This document shows positions 8,414 to 17,992 of a stretch of 64,000 bases of DNA, one piece after another. The translations under genes were made by a program, and so were the position numbers. Numbering within the stretch: the first letter of the stretch is position 1; each line of letters starts with the position of its first letter. The DNA is from Branchiibius hedensis (GTDB lineage: Bacteria; Actinomycetota; Actinomycetes; Actinomycetales; Dermatophilaceae), in contig NZ_UESZ01000001.1 in the NCBI RefSeq assembly GCF_900108585.1, positions 1,922,001-1,986,000 of the forward strand, written 5' to 3'. A model generated the notes under the pieces. The model was given only the letters and a program-made list of their open reading frames with translations. It ran no database searches and was not told where the DNA came from.

Positions 8414-9487
8414 TCACGGTAGCGGCCCCGACTCCTCGCTCTCGTCATTCGGGCCGTCGCTGGCCAACGCGCGCTCGATCTGCTCGATGGTTGGCAGACT
8501 CGTCTGCAACTGCTCCGGTAGAGCCGTGGTCAGCTCGTACTCCGAAATCCCGAGCGGTCGAGCGCTATCGCGAAGTGCGTATTCGGCTACCAACTCATTC
8601 TTGGTCTTGCACAGGAGCAGGCCGATGGTCGGAGCGTCCTCCTCGCGTTTGACCTGAGCATCGACCGCGGTGAGGTAAAACCCGAGTTGGCCGACGTGCT
8701 CTGGCTTGAACTTGCCGGCCTTGATCTCGATCACCACGTAGGCCCGAAGGGTGAGGTGATAGAAGAGCAGGTCGAGGAAGAAGTCGTCTCCTCCGACATC
8801 CAGATGCACCTGCCGCCCGACGTAGGCGAACCCAGCGCCGAGCTCGAGGAGGAAGTCAGCGACGTGGTCAACGAGGGCTTGTTCGATCTCGCGCTCCCGG
8901 GCATCCGCATCAAGCCCCAGGAAGTCCAACTTGTACGGGTCCTTCAGCGCCTCCTGTGCGAGATCCGACTGTGCTGGAGGCAAGGTCACCGGGAAGTTGG
9001 TGACGGCGCTGCCTTGCCGCTCGATGGCGCGGGTCTCGATCTGGATCGCCAAGGTGTTGCGGGACCAACCGTGCTCAATCGTGGCGGCGGCGTATGCGAG
9101 TCGGGTATCGACGTCCTTGAGCTTGGTCAGCAGGACGATGTTGTGGCCCCATGGAATTTGTCCAACAGGCTGTTGGACAAATTCACCGGTCGGCCACGCT
9201 TGCGCGAAAGCACGCATGTACAGAAGGTTTGAACGCGAGAACCCGGCCATATCCGGAAACGCCTCGCGTAGGTCGTGTGAGAGCCGATCAATGACCTTGC
9301 TTCCCCAGCCTTGGGCAGCCTGCCGCTGCAAGATGTCGCGACCGATCTGCCAGTAGAGGACGATCAGTTCGGTGTTGACGGCCAGGGATGCACGCTGCTG
9401 GGCAGCACGGATCTGGACTTTGAGGTCGGCGAACCACTCGGCGTACCCCTCCGGCGGATCGGTCAGCGCGGGCGACTTGTCAGGCAT
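8414..9487 (-). CDS. DUF1016 (YhcG-type) PDDEXK nuclease protein
   Basis: 357 residues. The N-terminal DUF1016_N domain (about 12-170) contains VLYWQIGRDIL, GWGSKVIDRLSHDLR and PWGHNIVLLTKL. The C-terminal PDDEXK nuclease-like domain (about 190-340) has FFLDLLFYH followed by VVIEIKAGKFKPEH, giving the D ... E-x-K catalytic pattern. YhcG-type proteins are widespread, often near restriction or mobile genes; the biological role is unproven, with DNA repair/recombination or defence proposed. Here it stands without restriction or methylase genes, next to an RNA methyltransferase. Confidence 0.88.
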   Translation of the reverse strand: MPDKSPALTDPPEGYAEWFADLKVQIRAAQQRASLAVNTELIVLYWQIGRDILQRQAAQGWGSKVIDRLSHDLREAFPDMAGFSRSNLLYMRAFAQAWPTGEFVQQPVGQIPWGHNIVLLTKLKDVDTRLAYAAATIEHGWSRNTLAIQIETRAIERQGSAVTNFPVTLPPAQSDLAQEALKDPYKLDFLGLDADAREREIEQALVDHVADFLLELGAGFAYVGRQVHLDVGGDDFFLDLLFYHLTLRAYVVIEIKAGKFKPEHVGQLGFYLTAVDAQVKREEDAPTIGLLLCKTKNELVAEYALRDSARPLGISEYELTTALPEQLQTSLPTIEQIERALASDGPNDESEESGPLP

Positions 9488-9553
9488 GGGCTGAGTCTCT
9501 CGCTAGGCACCGACAGCCATTGGAAGGCGCGGTGCCTGGAGCTATCGGTCGCC

Positions 9554-10414
9554 CTACTGGTGCGATCCGGCAGTCTGCGCGAGTCGAGCGGCGTACGCCC
9601 GCGGCGTCTGCCCCACGATCCGTTTGAACTCCCGGCTGAAGTGCGCGTAGTCGAACCAGCCCAGTTCGTGGGCGAGATCTGAAAGGCTTTCGTAGTCAGC
9701 GGTGTTCAGCCGCTCGAGGGAACGGTGGACCCGCCGTCGCATGAGCAACCACTTCGGTCCGACGCCGATGTAGGTGTTGCTCAGGCGTTCCACCGAACGC
9801 TCGGACAGCCCGACTCGGTCGGCCAGGTCGGCCACAGAATCCGCCTCCGCCGCATCGATGACCGCAAGACGGGCCAGCAACGCCTGCGCCTCGTCGAGGT
9901 CGTAGACGTAGCGCGCGATCTGGTTGCCGATGAAGGAGTCGAGCCGGAATCCTGCGTTCGGGTTCCGCGGGGCGACGTCTTCCAACGGGTCCATCCGATC
10001 GACGTACTTCTCCGCACGAAAGGTCTTGTCCCGCAACGTACTTGCGTCGATCCCGGTCATCACCGAGAACGCGCCGGGTCGGTACCGCACGCCGACGACG
10101 TGGCCCCACCCGTAGAGCGTCACATCGAAGCGCCGCCGGCTGACGACCCCGGTCACGTAGCAACCGGGACGTTCGGCGCCGTGTCGGATCGAGCCACCCC
10201 ACTCGTCAGTGAGGTTCACCGCCGACACCGGGACCAGGGACGCGACGTACTTCGTCCCCGCCGGTAGGTCCCAGGACACCGACCAGTAGTGCTCGACGAA
10301 CTCCGCGTGCTCCTGGGGCACCCAGCGCTGCAGCGTCGCGTGCTGCGCGAACCCAGCCGGGTCGAGCAGTACGCCGCGCTCGGCGAGGTGTGTCGGATTT
10401 GTCCTAGTGCCCAT
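9554..10414 (-). CDS. AraC-family transcriptional regulator
   Basis: 286 residues. The C-terminal double helix-turn-helix ends with FDYAHFSREFKRIVGQTPRAY, the AraC signature. The N-terminal part (EHYWSVSWDLP, about residues 30-150) resembles the DUF6597 sensor domain of DNA-binding proteins in this family. The frame is open to 10468, which abuts the divergent VOC gene; I prefer the ATG at 10414, which has TAGGCT 7 nt upstream. Being divergent from the VOC gene, it may control that gene (inference). Confidence 0.88.
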   Translation of the reverse strand: MGTRTNPTHLAERGVLLDPAGFAQHATLQRWVPQEHAEFVEHYWSVSWDLPAGTKYVASLVPVSAVNLTDEWGGSIRHGAERPGCYVTGVVSRRRFDVTLYGWGHVVGVRYRPGAFSVMTGIDASTLRDKTFRAEKYVDRMDPLEDVAPRNPNAGFRLDSFIGNQIARYVYDLDEAQALLARLAVIDAAEADSVADLADRVGLSERSVERLSNTYIGVGPKWLLMRRRVHRSLERLNTADYESLSDLAHELGWFDYAHFSREFKRIVGQTPRAYAARLAQTAGSHQ

Positions 10415-10421
10415 TACCGCG

Positions 10422-10427
10422 AGCCTA
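10422..10427 (-). promoter_or_regulatory. -10 box TAGGCT, 7 nt before AraC-family ATG
   Basis: Same hexamer and spacing as the NiCoT promoter. It supports the ATG at 10414 over the upstream open start and predicts a leaderless message. Confidence 0.5.
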
Positions 10428-10468
10428 GGAGAGTGGCCCGACAACGTACGCCGATCGAAGGACCCCAC

Positions 10469-10846
10469 ATGTCAACGACCGCCCCAGCCACGCTCGCCAT
10501 GGTGAGCATCGATTGCCCTGACGCGAAGGTGCTGTCCGACTTCTACCAGGCCGTCCTCGGGTGGGAGGTGGCGTACGAGGGCGACGGGTACGCCATGCTC
10601 AAAGGCGACGGCACCGCGCTCGGTTTCGGCACCACACCCGACTTCACTGCCCCCGCGTGGCCCAACGAGGGCACCAAACAGTTCCACCTGGATCTGGGGG
10701 CGGATGACGTCGAGGCCATGGTCGCCCGGTGCGTCGAGTTGGGCGCTACCAAACCGGACTTCCAGCCCGGCGCCGAGCGCTGGACGGTGCTGTTGGACCC
10801 CGCCGGCCACCCGTTCTGCGTGACGAACCTGGCCAACTGGGGCTGA
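10469..10846 (+). CDS. VOC (glyoxalase/bleomycin-resistance fold) protein
   Basis: 125 residues, one vicinal-oxygen-chelate unit. It shows the usual layout for small actinobacterial VOC proteins: MVSIDCPDAKVLSDFYQAVL at the start, HLDLGADDVEAMVARCVELG in the middle, LLDPAGHPFCV near the end. Substrate unknown; this subgroup is annotated only as glyoxalase-like. GAAGGA is 7 nt before the ATG. Divergent from an AraC regulator and convergent with the decarboxylase gene (1 nt between stops). Confidence 0.85.
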   Translation: MSTTAPATLAMVSIDCPDAKVLSDFYQAVLGWEVAYEGDGYAMLKGDGTALGFGTTPDFTAPAWPNEGTKQFHLDLGADDVEAMVARCVELGATKPDFQPGAERWTVLLDPAGHPFCVTNLANWG

Positions 10847-10847
10847 G

Positions 10848-12260
10848 TCAGCGCGACAGGCGATCAAGGAAGGCGACGAGCAACGCCTCGCGCACGGCCG
10901 GGGGTGCGACGTCGAGCAGCGCATTGACCGGTGCCATCCGCTCCGGTGCCGCCACCTCACCGTTCCCTCCGGCGAGACCGGCAATCTGCAGCAGCGCGTC
11001 GAAGGTCACGTCGTCGAGCGTGGCGGGGTCGATCGCGCTCGCCGCCTCACGAAGCGCAGAATCGACCTCGATCGGTCCGGCGGCCACCGCCGCATCGACC
11101 GAATCACGCAGGGCAGCAAGGAAGTCCGGAACTGAAGCTGCCGTCGCTGCGGACAGACTGACGTGCAGGGTCGCCGGGAACTCCTTGAACGACATCTGCG
11201 GCTGCACGAACCAGCCCCGGTCCAGCATCAGGTCACTCAGCGTGAAGACGTCCAGTGCCTCGTCGGCTCCGATCGCAACCAGGGTCGAATCCGGTTGCAC
11301 GACAACACGGAGGTGATCGATCCCGGCCACTCCATCGGTCACCGCCTGCGTCCCGGCCAAGGCCTCCTGCGTCAGTCGCCGATAACCGTCCACGCCGAAG
11401 TAACGAACCACCGCCCACGCGGCCGCCAGCGGCCCGCCGGACTTGGTCGACTGCACCGTCGAGTTGAGCATCGTGTAGCCGGGCCAGTCCGCGCTGGCAA
11501 AGAACTGCGCCCGCCGGTATCCCGGATCTGCATGCAGCAGAAGGGAAACGCCCTTGGGCGTGTAGGCGTACTTATGCAGGTCGGCCGAAATGCTGGTGAC
11601 GCCGTCGACCGCGAAATCCCAGGCGGGCAGGTCGTCCGTCCACGGCAGCACCCAGCCGCCGATGCACGCGTCCACGTGCAACCGGATCCCACGTGGCCGA
11701 GTCAGGTCCGCGACCTCCTGGACCGGGTCAAGGACGCCGTGCGCGTACGACGGGGCCGAGACCGCGACAAGCACCACCCGATCGCCGTACTCTTCCAGCG
11801 CCACTCCGATCGCGGCCGGATCCGCGCGGAAGGTCACCGGGTCGACCGGCACACTCACCCGCTCGACCCCGAAGTAGTGCGCCGCCTTGTGGAAGGCCGC
11901 GTGGATCGTGTCCGGTACGACGATCACGGGCTTCTCGACGGCCGCCGCGTCCCGTGCGGTCTTGACCGCGAGCAGGATCGACTCGGTCCCACCTGAGGTC
12001 ACGGTCCCGACCATTGCATCAGCACCGTGGAACATCGGCCGGGCGAAGTCGACCAGGTCGCGTTCCATCTGCAGAAGACTCGGAAACGCCGTCGGGTCAA
12101 GGCCGTTCGTGCCGCCGTACATCGCCAGAGCGGCACGGCCCAACTCATCGGCTTCTGCAACCCCGGAGTCATACACGTAGGCCAACGTGCGGCCGCCGTG
12201 GGTGGGTAGATCGGCTGCTCGCAACTGCTGCAACGCCTCGAGAATCTGCTGGGTGCTCAC
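10848..12260 (-). CDS. PLP-dependent decarboxylase / sphingosine-phosphate lyase-like
   Basis: 470 residues from the GTG at 12260; the frame extends further upstream, but that would run into the divergent hydrolase gene, and family homology starts at TQQILEALQQL. A fold-type I PLP enzyme: GTVTSGGTES binds the phosphate, HVDACIGG carries the PLP-binding Asp region, and SADLHKYAYTPKG contains the Schiff-base lysine (K230). The family includes group II decarboxylases and sphingosine-1-phosphate lyases. The pattern PMFHGADAMVGTVTSGGTES is closer to the lyase-like group, but the substrate is not determinable. Confidence 0.85.
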   Translation of the reverse strand: MSTQQILEALQQLRAADLPTHGGRTLAYVYDSGVAEADELGRAALAMYGGTNGLDPTAFPSLLQMERDLVDFARPMFHGADAMVGTVTSGGTESILLAVKTARDAAAVEKPVIVVPDTIHAAFHKAAHYFGVERVSVPVDPVTFRADPAAIGVALEEYGDRVVLVAVSAPSYAHGVLDPVQEVADLTRPRGIRLHVDACIGGWVLPWTDDLPAWDFAVDGVTSISADLHKYAYTPKGVSLLLHADPGYRRAQFFASADWPGYTMLNSTVQSTKSGGPLAAAWAVVRYFGVDGYRRLTQEALAGTQAVTDGVAGIDHLRVVVQPDSTLVAIGADEALDVFTLSDLMLDRGWFVQPQMSFKEFPATLHVSLSAATAASVPDFLAALRDSVDAAVAAGPIEVDSALREAASAIDPATLDDVTFDALLQIAGLAGGNGEVAAPERMAPVNALLDVAPPAVREALLVAFLDRLSR

Positions 12261-12345
12261 GACGTGATGGTCGCACGGTGCGCCTCTTTTCGGCGTCCTC
12301 ACGCTCTGCCAGACTGAAGCGGCCCCACGAGGCAAAGGAGCTGAG

Positions 12346-13329
12346 ATGTGCACGAGAATGGTGTACTTCGGCAAAGGTGACCGAGTCATCACCGGCCGGA
12401 GCATGGACTGGCAATACGACCTCGGCAGCAATCTGTGGGTGTTTCCCCGGGGAATCGCCCAGAACGGGCATGCCGGTGACTTGTCGTATGAATGGACTTC
12501 CAAGTACGGCAGCGTGATGGCATCCGGCTACGACGTCTGCACCACCGACGGACTCAACGAGGCCGGGCTGTGCGCGAATGTGTTGTGGCTGGCGGAGTCC
12601 CACTACGAAACGCCGGACGGAAGCAAGAAACTGGTAGCGATCTCTCTGTGGGCACAGTACGTGCTCGACATGTTCGCGACCGTGGCGGAGACCGTCGACG
12701 CGCTGGCTGCCGAGGAGTTCACCATCGTGACGGCCGGCGTGCCCGGCGACGATAAGCGTCTAGCCACCATGCACCTGTCGGTCTCTGATGCCACTGGCGA
12801 CAGTGCGATCTTCGAGTACATCGACGGCAAACTGGTCATCCACCACGACCGTAAATACCAGGTGATGACCAACTCCCCCACCTTCGATGAACAACTGGCG
12901 GTCACGTCGTACTGGAACCAGATCGGCGGCACCGTGGTGTTGCCTGGCACCAACCGTGCCGCAGACCGCTTCGCACGCGCGAGTTTCTACATCAACGCGA
13001 TTCCGCAGGTCGAGGACCGCGACGAGGCTCTCGCCAGTGTGTTGTCCGTCGTTCGCAACACGTCGGTGCCCTTCGGCCTGTCCACTCCCGACCAGCCCAA
13101 CATCTCCTCGACCCGGTGGCGGACCCTGACCGACCACAAGAGCCTGACCTACTACTACGACTCGGCCACCGCGATCGGTGGATGCTGGGTCGCTCTTGCA
13201 GATCTGGATCTATCTGAGGGTGCGCCGGTCAAGCGCCTCGACCTGGCGGCGCTGCAGGCCAGTGGTCAGACAGGGGACGTTGCCTCGCGATTCGTTGACT
13301 CCGGACCGATCGCGTTCGCTGGACTCTGA
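12346..13329 (+). CDS. Choloylglycine hydrolase-family (linear amide C-N) Ntn hydrolase
   Basis: 327 residues, standard for this family. Starts MCTRMVYFGKGD: removal of Met exposes Cys2, the N-terminal nucleophile. Other conserved elements are TGRSMDW (Arg/Asp), NEAGLCANVLW, TNSPTFDEQ and NRAADRFARASFY. Relatives cleave bile-salt conjugates, penicillin V or acyl-homoserine lactones; in a non-gut actinomycete bile salts are not an obvious substrate, so I leave the substrate open. No signal peptide is visible. AAGGAG is 6 nt before the ATG. The MFS gene converges on it with 16 bp between stops. Confidence 0.9.
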   Translation: MCTRMVYFGKGDRVITGRSMDWQYDLGSNLWVFPRGIAQNGHAGDLSYEWTSKYGSVMASGYDVCTTDGLNEAGLCANVLWLAESHYETPDGSKKLVAISLWAQYVLDMFATVAETVDALAAEEFTIVTAGVPGDDKRLATMHLSVSDATGDSAIFEYIDGKLVIHHDRKYQVMTNSPTFDEQLAVTSYWNQIGGTVVLPGTNRAADRFARASFYINAIPQVEDRDEALASVLSVVRNTSVPFGLSTPDQPNISSTRWRTLTDHKSLTYYYDSATAIGGCWVALADLDLSEGAPVKRLDLAALQASGQTGDVASRFVDSGPIAFAGL

Positions 13330-13345
13330 CCCAGTGCGCAGCCCG

Positions 13346-14698
13346 CTAGTGCGGTGAATCAGAAACGGATCGGTGCGCCAGTTTCTCGTCGAGCCGGTAG
13401 GCCCGCAACGGGATGAGGCTGATCAGCACGAGCGCGGCCGGAAGGAGGGTGAAGCCGAGCCGGATCGCCCACAACGCCGAATCCGGTTGCTCCACGGTCT
13501 TACCCGCTGTCGAAGACAGGTAGCCGCCGAGAGCGAGCACGAGACCGAACACCGCCGGCCCCAGCGCCAGCCCCAGGGTCTCCCCCGCGGTCCAGACACC
13601 GCTGAAGACGCCCACCCTGTTCTCATCGCGGCCGCTGGGGTCGAATCCAGCAGCGTCGGCGAACATCGCCAGCGACAGGATCTGGCCACCGGCGTACCCG
13701 ATACCGACGACGGCGGCGGCGAGATATACCAGCGCGTGCAGATTGGGCAGGCCGACGAAGAGCAACAGCATCCCGACTGTCATCACGACCGTGGCCACCC
13801 GGAACCCGGACAACTTGCCCCGGCGGTGTGCATACTTCGCCCACAACGGCGTGACCAGCAACGCCGGTCCGACGAACGCTGCGAACAGCAGCGAGGACGC
13901 AGCCTTCTTATGCAGCAGGTCCTCCGCGACGTACGCGACACCGGCGAGCAACAGACCGACGCCCAGCGACTGGATCACGAACGAAATCAGCAGGGCTCGG
14001 AAGTCGGGGTGGTGGGCAACGGCCGACAACTGTTGCTTGATCCCACCCTCGGCGGAGACGCTCTGCCGCTCAGGGGCACCCTTGGTCGCCCACCAGGCGC
14101 CCACAACTCCGACGGCCAGCAGCAACGCGACGTACAGTCCCATTGCGCGATACCCAGAAGCCGTCTTCTCGCCGAACGCGTTGACCACCAACGGCGCCGT
14201 GGCGCCGGAGATCAGGATGGCCACCGCGATGATGATCACCCGCGGCGTCATCAGCCGGGTGCGCTCCTGGTAGTCCTGGGTCATCTCGGCGGGCATCGCG
14301 ATGTACGGCACCTGGAAGAAGGCGTACGCCGTGGCGCACAGCACGAACAGCGCCACCACCCATCCTGCGGCCAGGCCTTTCGGCGCTGTTGGGCCGGCGA
14401 ACATCAGGGCGAAGAAGACGGCGAGCGCCAAGCCGCCCTTGAGCAGGAACGGTCGGCGCCGGCCGCCGGGGTTGGTGGACCGGTCCGAGATCCGACCGGC
14501 CAGCGGGTTCATCACCACATCCCAGGCTTTGGGGACGAAGACGATGAACGCCGCCACGCCTGCCGCGACGCCGAGCACGTCGGTCAGATACGGAAGCAGC
14601 AGCAGCCCAGGAACGGTGCCGAAGGTGCCGGTGGCGATACTGCCGAGGCCGTACCCGTTCAGGATTCGCTTGGGAAGGGGCGCAGCAGTGTCGGACAT
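13346..14698 (-). CDS. MFS_2 (GPH-type) sugar/cation symporter-like permease
   Basis: 450 residues, about twelve membrane segments. WDVVMNPLAGRISDRS followed by GGRRRPFLL is the loop signature of glycoside-pentoside-hexuronide:cation symporters. Substrate unknown; the neighbours do not point to a sugar pathway. The frame is open to a GTG at 14707, but the ATG at 14698 has TAACGT 7 nt upstream, and I take it as start. Confidence 0.87.
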   Translation of the reverse strand: MSDTAAPLPKRILNGYGLGSIATGTFGTVPGLLLLPYLTDVLGVAAGVAAFIVFVPKAWDVVMNPLAGRISDRSTNPGGRRRPFLLKGGLALAVFFALMFAGPTAPKGLAAGWVVALFVLCATAYAFFQVPYIAMPAEMTQDYQERTRLMTPRVIIIAVAILISGATAPLVVNAFGEKTASGYRAMGLYVALLLAVGVVGAWWATKGAPERQSVSAEGGIKQQLSAVAHHPDFRALLISFVIQSLGVGLLLAGVAYVAEDLLHKKAASSLLFAAFVGPALLVTPLWAKYAHRRGKLSGFRVATVVMTVGMLLLFVGLPNLHALVYLAAAVVGIGYAGGQILSLAMFADAAGFDPSGRDENRVGVFSGVWTAGETLGLALGPAVFGLVLALGGYLSSTAGKTVEQPDSALWAIRLGFTLLPAALVLISLIPLRAYRLDEKLAHRSVSDSPH

Positions 14699-14705
14699 GG
14701 CGGTC

Positions 14706-14711
14706 ACGTTA
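14706..14711 (-). promoter_or_regulatory. -10 box TAACGT, 7 nt before MFS ATG
   Basis: Minus-strand TAACGT, 7 nt, ATG at 14698; leaderless arrangement just downstream of the infB terminator hairpin. Confidence 0.4.
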
Positions 14712-14747
14712 TCCGCCGGACCGCGAAGCGATGGCGCGACATCCGAA

Positions 14748-14799
14748 AACAGCGATTCCCCGGAGAATTCCGTTTGAAAATCTCCGAGGAATCGCTGTT
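14748..14799 (-). terminator. Terminator hairpin after infB
   Basis: AACAGCGATTCC (14748-14759) pairs perfectly with GGAATCGCTGTT (14788-14799). After a 2x2 internal bulge, GGAGA pairs with TCTCC around a 14-nt loop. On the minus strand the stem is followed by a short run of four T. It lies 105 bp after the infB stop and before the MFS gene; the rest of the 14708-14904 gap shows no gene. Confidence 0.65.
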
Positions 14800-14904
14800 C
14801 TGCGCACTACTGCGACAGCTGACTAAACGCGGTGCTTATGGCGCCACTTCCTCGACCTCGGGCTACGGCGCCGACTTCGTCGACACCTCCGCCCTCGCTC
14901 TTCG

Positions 14905-17808
14905 TCAGTCGCGCGGTTTCTCCCGCTGTTCGTACGTCGTGATCAAGTCACCGATCTGCAGGTCGTTGTAGGACCCGAGGTTGATACCGCACTCGAAGCC
15001 CTCACGGACCTCGGTGACGTCATCCTTGAAGCGCCGCAGACCGGCAACCTCGACGTCCTCGGACACCACGACGCCCTCGCGGGTGATACGGGCCTTCGAC
15101 CCACGCTTGATCTCGCCGCTGCGCACGATCGAACCGGCGATGTTGCCGAACTTGGAGGAGCGGAAGATCTCGCGGATCTCCGCCGAACCCAACTCGACTT
15201 CCTCGTACTCCGGCTTGAGCATGCCCTTCAGCGCGGACTCGATGTCCTCGATCGCCTGGTAGATGACCGAGTAGTAGCGGATCTCGACACCCTCGTGCTC
15301 GGCGTACTCCGCGTTCTGGCCCTCGGCCCGCACGTTGAAGCCGATGATGATGGCGTCGGAGGCCACGGCGAGGTTGATGTTGTTCATCGTGATGGCACCC
15401 ACGCCACGGTCGATGATCCGCAGGTCCACCTCGTCGCCCACGTCGATCTGCAGCAACGCGTCCTCGAGGGCTTCGACCGAACCGGACACGTCGCCCTTCA
15501 GGATCAGGTTCAGCGTCTCGACCTTGCCCGCCTCCAGGGCCTCGTTGAGGTCCTCCAGGCTGATCCGCTTGCGTGCCTTGGCCAGCGAGGCCTGACGGTC
15601 GGCGGCCTCGCGACGTTCCGCGATCTGACGGGCCGTGCGGTCATCCGGCGCCACGATGAACGTGTCACCAGCGCGCGGGACGGAAGCCAGACCCATGACC
15701 TGCACCGGTCGCGACGGACCTGCCTCGGGCAGGTTCTTGCCGTGCTCGTCCAGCAGCGCCCGGACGCGGCCGTGCGCCGTACCGGCCACGATCGCGTCAC
15801 CGACGTGCAACGTGCCGGACTGCACCAGCACGGTCGCGACGGCACCGCGGCCACGGTCCAGGTTGGCTTCGATCGCCACACCACGGGCGTCCTTGTCCGG
15901 GTTCGCCCGCAGGTCCAGCGCCGCGTCCGCGGTCAGCAGGACCGCTTCGAGCAACGCGTCGATGTTCTGACCCTGCTTGGCGGACACATCGACGAACATG
16001 GTGTCGCCGCCGTACTCCTCAGCGACCAGGTTGTACTCGGTCAGCTGCTGACGGATCTTCGCCGGGTTCGCACCCTCGACGTCGATCTTGTTGACCGCGA
16101 CCACGATCGGCACGTCGGCCGCCTGCGCGTGGTTCAACGCCTCGATCGTCTGGGGCATCACACCGTCGTCGGCAGCGACGACCAGGATCGCGATGTCGGT
16201 CACCTTGGCACCACGGGCACGCATGGCGGTGAACGCCTCGTGACCGGGGGTGTCGATGAAGGTGATCGCGCGGTCTTCGCCCTCATGGTTGGTGTGCACC
16301 TGGTAGGCACCGATGTGCTGGGTGATGCCACCGGCCTCGCCCTCGGCGACGTCGGCGTTGCGGATCGCATCCAACAGGCGCGTCTTACCGTGGTCGACGT
16401 GACCCATGACGGTCACGACCGGCGGCCGCGGCTGCAGGTCGTCTTCGTCCTCGGCCTCTGCCTCGGCGTCCAGGTCGATGTTGAAGGCGCTGAACAGCTC
16501 CTTCTCCTCGTCCTCGGGCGAGACGACCTCGATGTTGTAGCCAAGCTCGGCACCCAGCAGTTTGAAGGTGTCCTCGTCCAACGACTGGGTGGCCGTGGCC
16601 ATCTCACCGAGGTGGAAGAGCACCGTCACCAGCGATGCCGGGTTGGCATCGATGCGGTCGGCGAAGTCACTCAGCGTGGCACCGCGGCGCACGCGCACCA
16701 CGGTCTTACCGTCACCGTGCGGGACGCTGACGCCACCAATGGTGGGCGCCTGCATCTGCTCGAATTCCTGGCGCTTGGCGCGCTTGGACTTGCGACCGCG
16801 GACCTTTCCGCCGCCACGTCCGAACGCACCCTGGGTGCCACCGCGACCGCCGGGACGGTTGCCACCGCCACCGGGACGACCAGCGAAGCCCCCACCACCG
16901 GCGCGGTTACCGCCACCGGGACCGCCACGGCCACCGGCGCCGGCGCGACCAGCACCGGGACCGCCGACGGAGGACTTGCCCGGCATCATGCCGGGGTTGG
17001 GACGCGGGCCACCAGCACCGGCACCGGCGCCCGGGCGGCCTGCGCCTCCGGGGCGCGGAGCAGCCGGACGGGGTCCGGCCGCACCACCGGCGCCACGCGC
17101 GGCGGCCGGACGGGGCATGCCCTGGTTCGGGGCGAACGGGTTGTTGCCGGGCCGCGGAGCCGAACCGGTCTGCATCCCCTGGCGGGGCGCGAACGGGTTG
17201 TTGCCGGGACGGGCACCACCGGGACGGGGAGCCGAACCGCCCTGCCGGGCAGAGCCGCCCGGTCGCGGGGCGTTGCCACCGGAGCGGGGAGCCGGCGCAG
17301 GAGTGGACGGCCGCGGTGTCGCCGGACCCGGACGGGGACCCGAAGCACCGGGGGTCGCCGCACGGGCGGCGGGCGCCTCGGCTGCCGGAGCTTGCGGCGT
17401 GGCCTCAGCGGCAGCCGGTGCCGCAGCAGCTGGCGCAGCAGGCGCCGGCGCCGCGGGGGCCGGCTTCACCGGTGCCGCGGGCGTAGCCGGAGCCGGAGCT
17501 GCGGGAGCCGCAGTGGCGGCTGCCGGAGCAGTTGTTTCGGGCTGGGTGGGAGCGGGCGCTGACGGCGCGCGCTTGATCGTCGGCTTGGCCGGGGTGGCCT
17601 TGGCCGCAGTTGCCTTCGCTGGTGCGGACTTTGCTGCCGCGGGGGCAGCCGTCGCTGGCGGGTTTTCCTTGATCTTGCGGACTACCGGAGCCTCGATGGT
17701 CGAGCTCGCCGACTTGACGAATTCGCCCTGCTCCTTCAGGTAGGCCAGTAGTTCCTTGCTGCCGATTCCGAGCTCTTTGGCGAGCTCGTGGACCCGGACC
17801 TTTGCCAC
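14905..17808 (-). CDS. infB: Translation initiation factor IF-2
   Basis: 967 residues, GTG start with GAGGAG 4 nt upstream. IF-2 places initiator fMet-tRNA on the 30S subunit and drives subunit joining. The N-terminal IF2_N helix domain (residues 1-50) is followed by Ala/Pro-rich (about 50-170) and Gly/Arg/Pro-rich (about 175-340) low-complexity linkers. Those linkers explain the long open antisense frames here. The GTPase domain has GHVDHGKT (468-475), DTPGHEAF and NKID. Domains II-IV complete the C-terminus. Last gene of the rimP-nusA-ylxR-infB operon. Confidence 0.97.
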   Translation of the reverse strand: MAKVRVHELAKELGIGSKELLAYLKEQGEFVKSASSTIEAPVVRKIKENPPATAAPAAAKSAPAKATAAKATPAKPTIKRAPSAPAPTQPETTAPAAATAAPAAPAPATPAAPVKPAPAAPAPAAPAAAAPAAAEATPQAPAAEAPAARAATPGASGPRPGPATPRPSTPAPAPRSGGNAPRPGGSARQGGSAPRPGGARPGNNPFAPRQGMQTGSAPRPGNNPFAPNQGMPRPAAARGAGGAAGPRPAAPRPGGAGRPGAGAGAGGPRPNPGMMPGKSSVGGPGAGRAGAGGRGGPGGGNRAGGGGFAGRPGGGGNRPGGRGGTQGAFGRGGGKVRGRKSKRAKRQEFEQMQAPTIGGVSVPHGDGKTVVRVRRGATLSDFADRIDANPASLVTVLFHLGEMATATQSLDEDTFKLLGAELGYNIEVVSPEDEEKELFSAFNIDLDAEAEAEDEDDLQPRPPVVTVMGHVDHGKTRLLDAIRNADVAEGEAGGITQHIGAYQVHTNHEGEDRAITFIDTPGHEAFTAMRARGAKVTDIAILVVAADDGVMPQTIEALNHAQAADVPIVVAVNKIDVEGANPAKIRQQLTEYNLVAEEYGGDTMFVDVSAKQGQNIDALLEAVLLTADAALDLRANPDKDARGVAIEANLDRGRGAVATVLVQSGTLHVGDAIVAGTAHGRVRALLDEHGKNLPEAGPSRPVQVMGLASVPRAGDTFIVAPDDRTARQIAERREAADRQASLAKARKRISLEDLNEALEAGKVETLNLILKGDVSGSVEALEDALLQIDVGDEVDLRIIDRGVGAITMNNINLAVASDAIIIGFNVRAEGQNAEYAEHEGVEIRYYSVIYQAIEDIESALKGMLKPEYEEVELGSAEIREIFRSSKFGNIAGSIVRSGEIKRGSKARITREGVVVSEDVEVAGLRRFKDDVTEVREGFECGINLGSYNDLQIGDLITTYEQREKPRD

Positions 17809-17829
17809 GCTTCTCCTCGTTGAGGTTGG

Positions 17830-17862
17830 TGACGGTCCGAATCGGGGTGACGCGGACCGTCA
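17830..17862 (-). promoter_or_regulatory. Hairpin in the infB leader
   Basis: A 10-bp perfect inverted repeat (TGACGGTCCG at 17830-17839, CGGACCGTCA at 17853-17862) with a 13-nt loop lies 21 bp before the infB GTG, in the 184-bp ylxR-infB gap. It lacks a U-run, so an RNA structure affecting infB translation or mRNA processing is more likely than a terminator. The rest of the gap shows no gene. Confidence 0.5.
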
Positions 17863-17992
17863 GTTGTTGGGGATGCTCATCGCTGAGTACTCATCGGTCA
17901 CTCATCAGCGTCGAACCCGCTCTCGGTCTTATGCCGCAGCCGGAGATCCGGCAGTACGACGGGTGGTGTGCACTTCGTTGTGTGCGTCGGTG

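Noticed and set aside
12346-13329. Bile-salt hydrolase
   Set aside because: Family membership is clear, but no gut-associated context supports bile salts over penicillin V or acyl-homoserine lactones.
15295-17562. 755-codon open frame on the plus strand opposite infB
   Set aside because: Shadow of the infB gene: the minus-strand frame is clearly IF-2, and the Gly/Arg/Pro/Ala-rich linker DNA removes stop codons on the other strand. The translated product has no recognisable domain.
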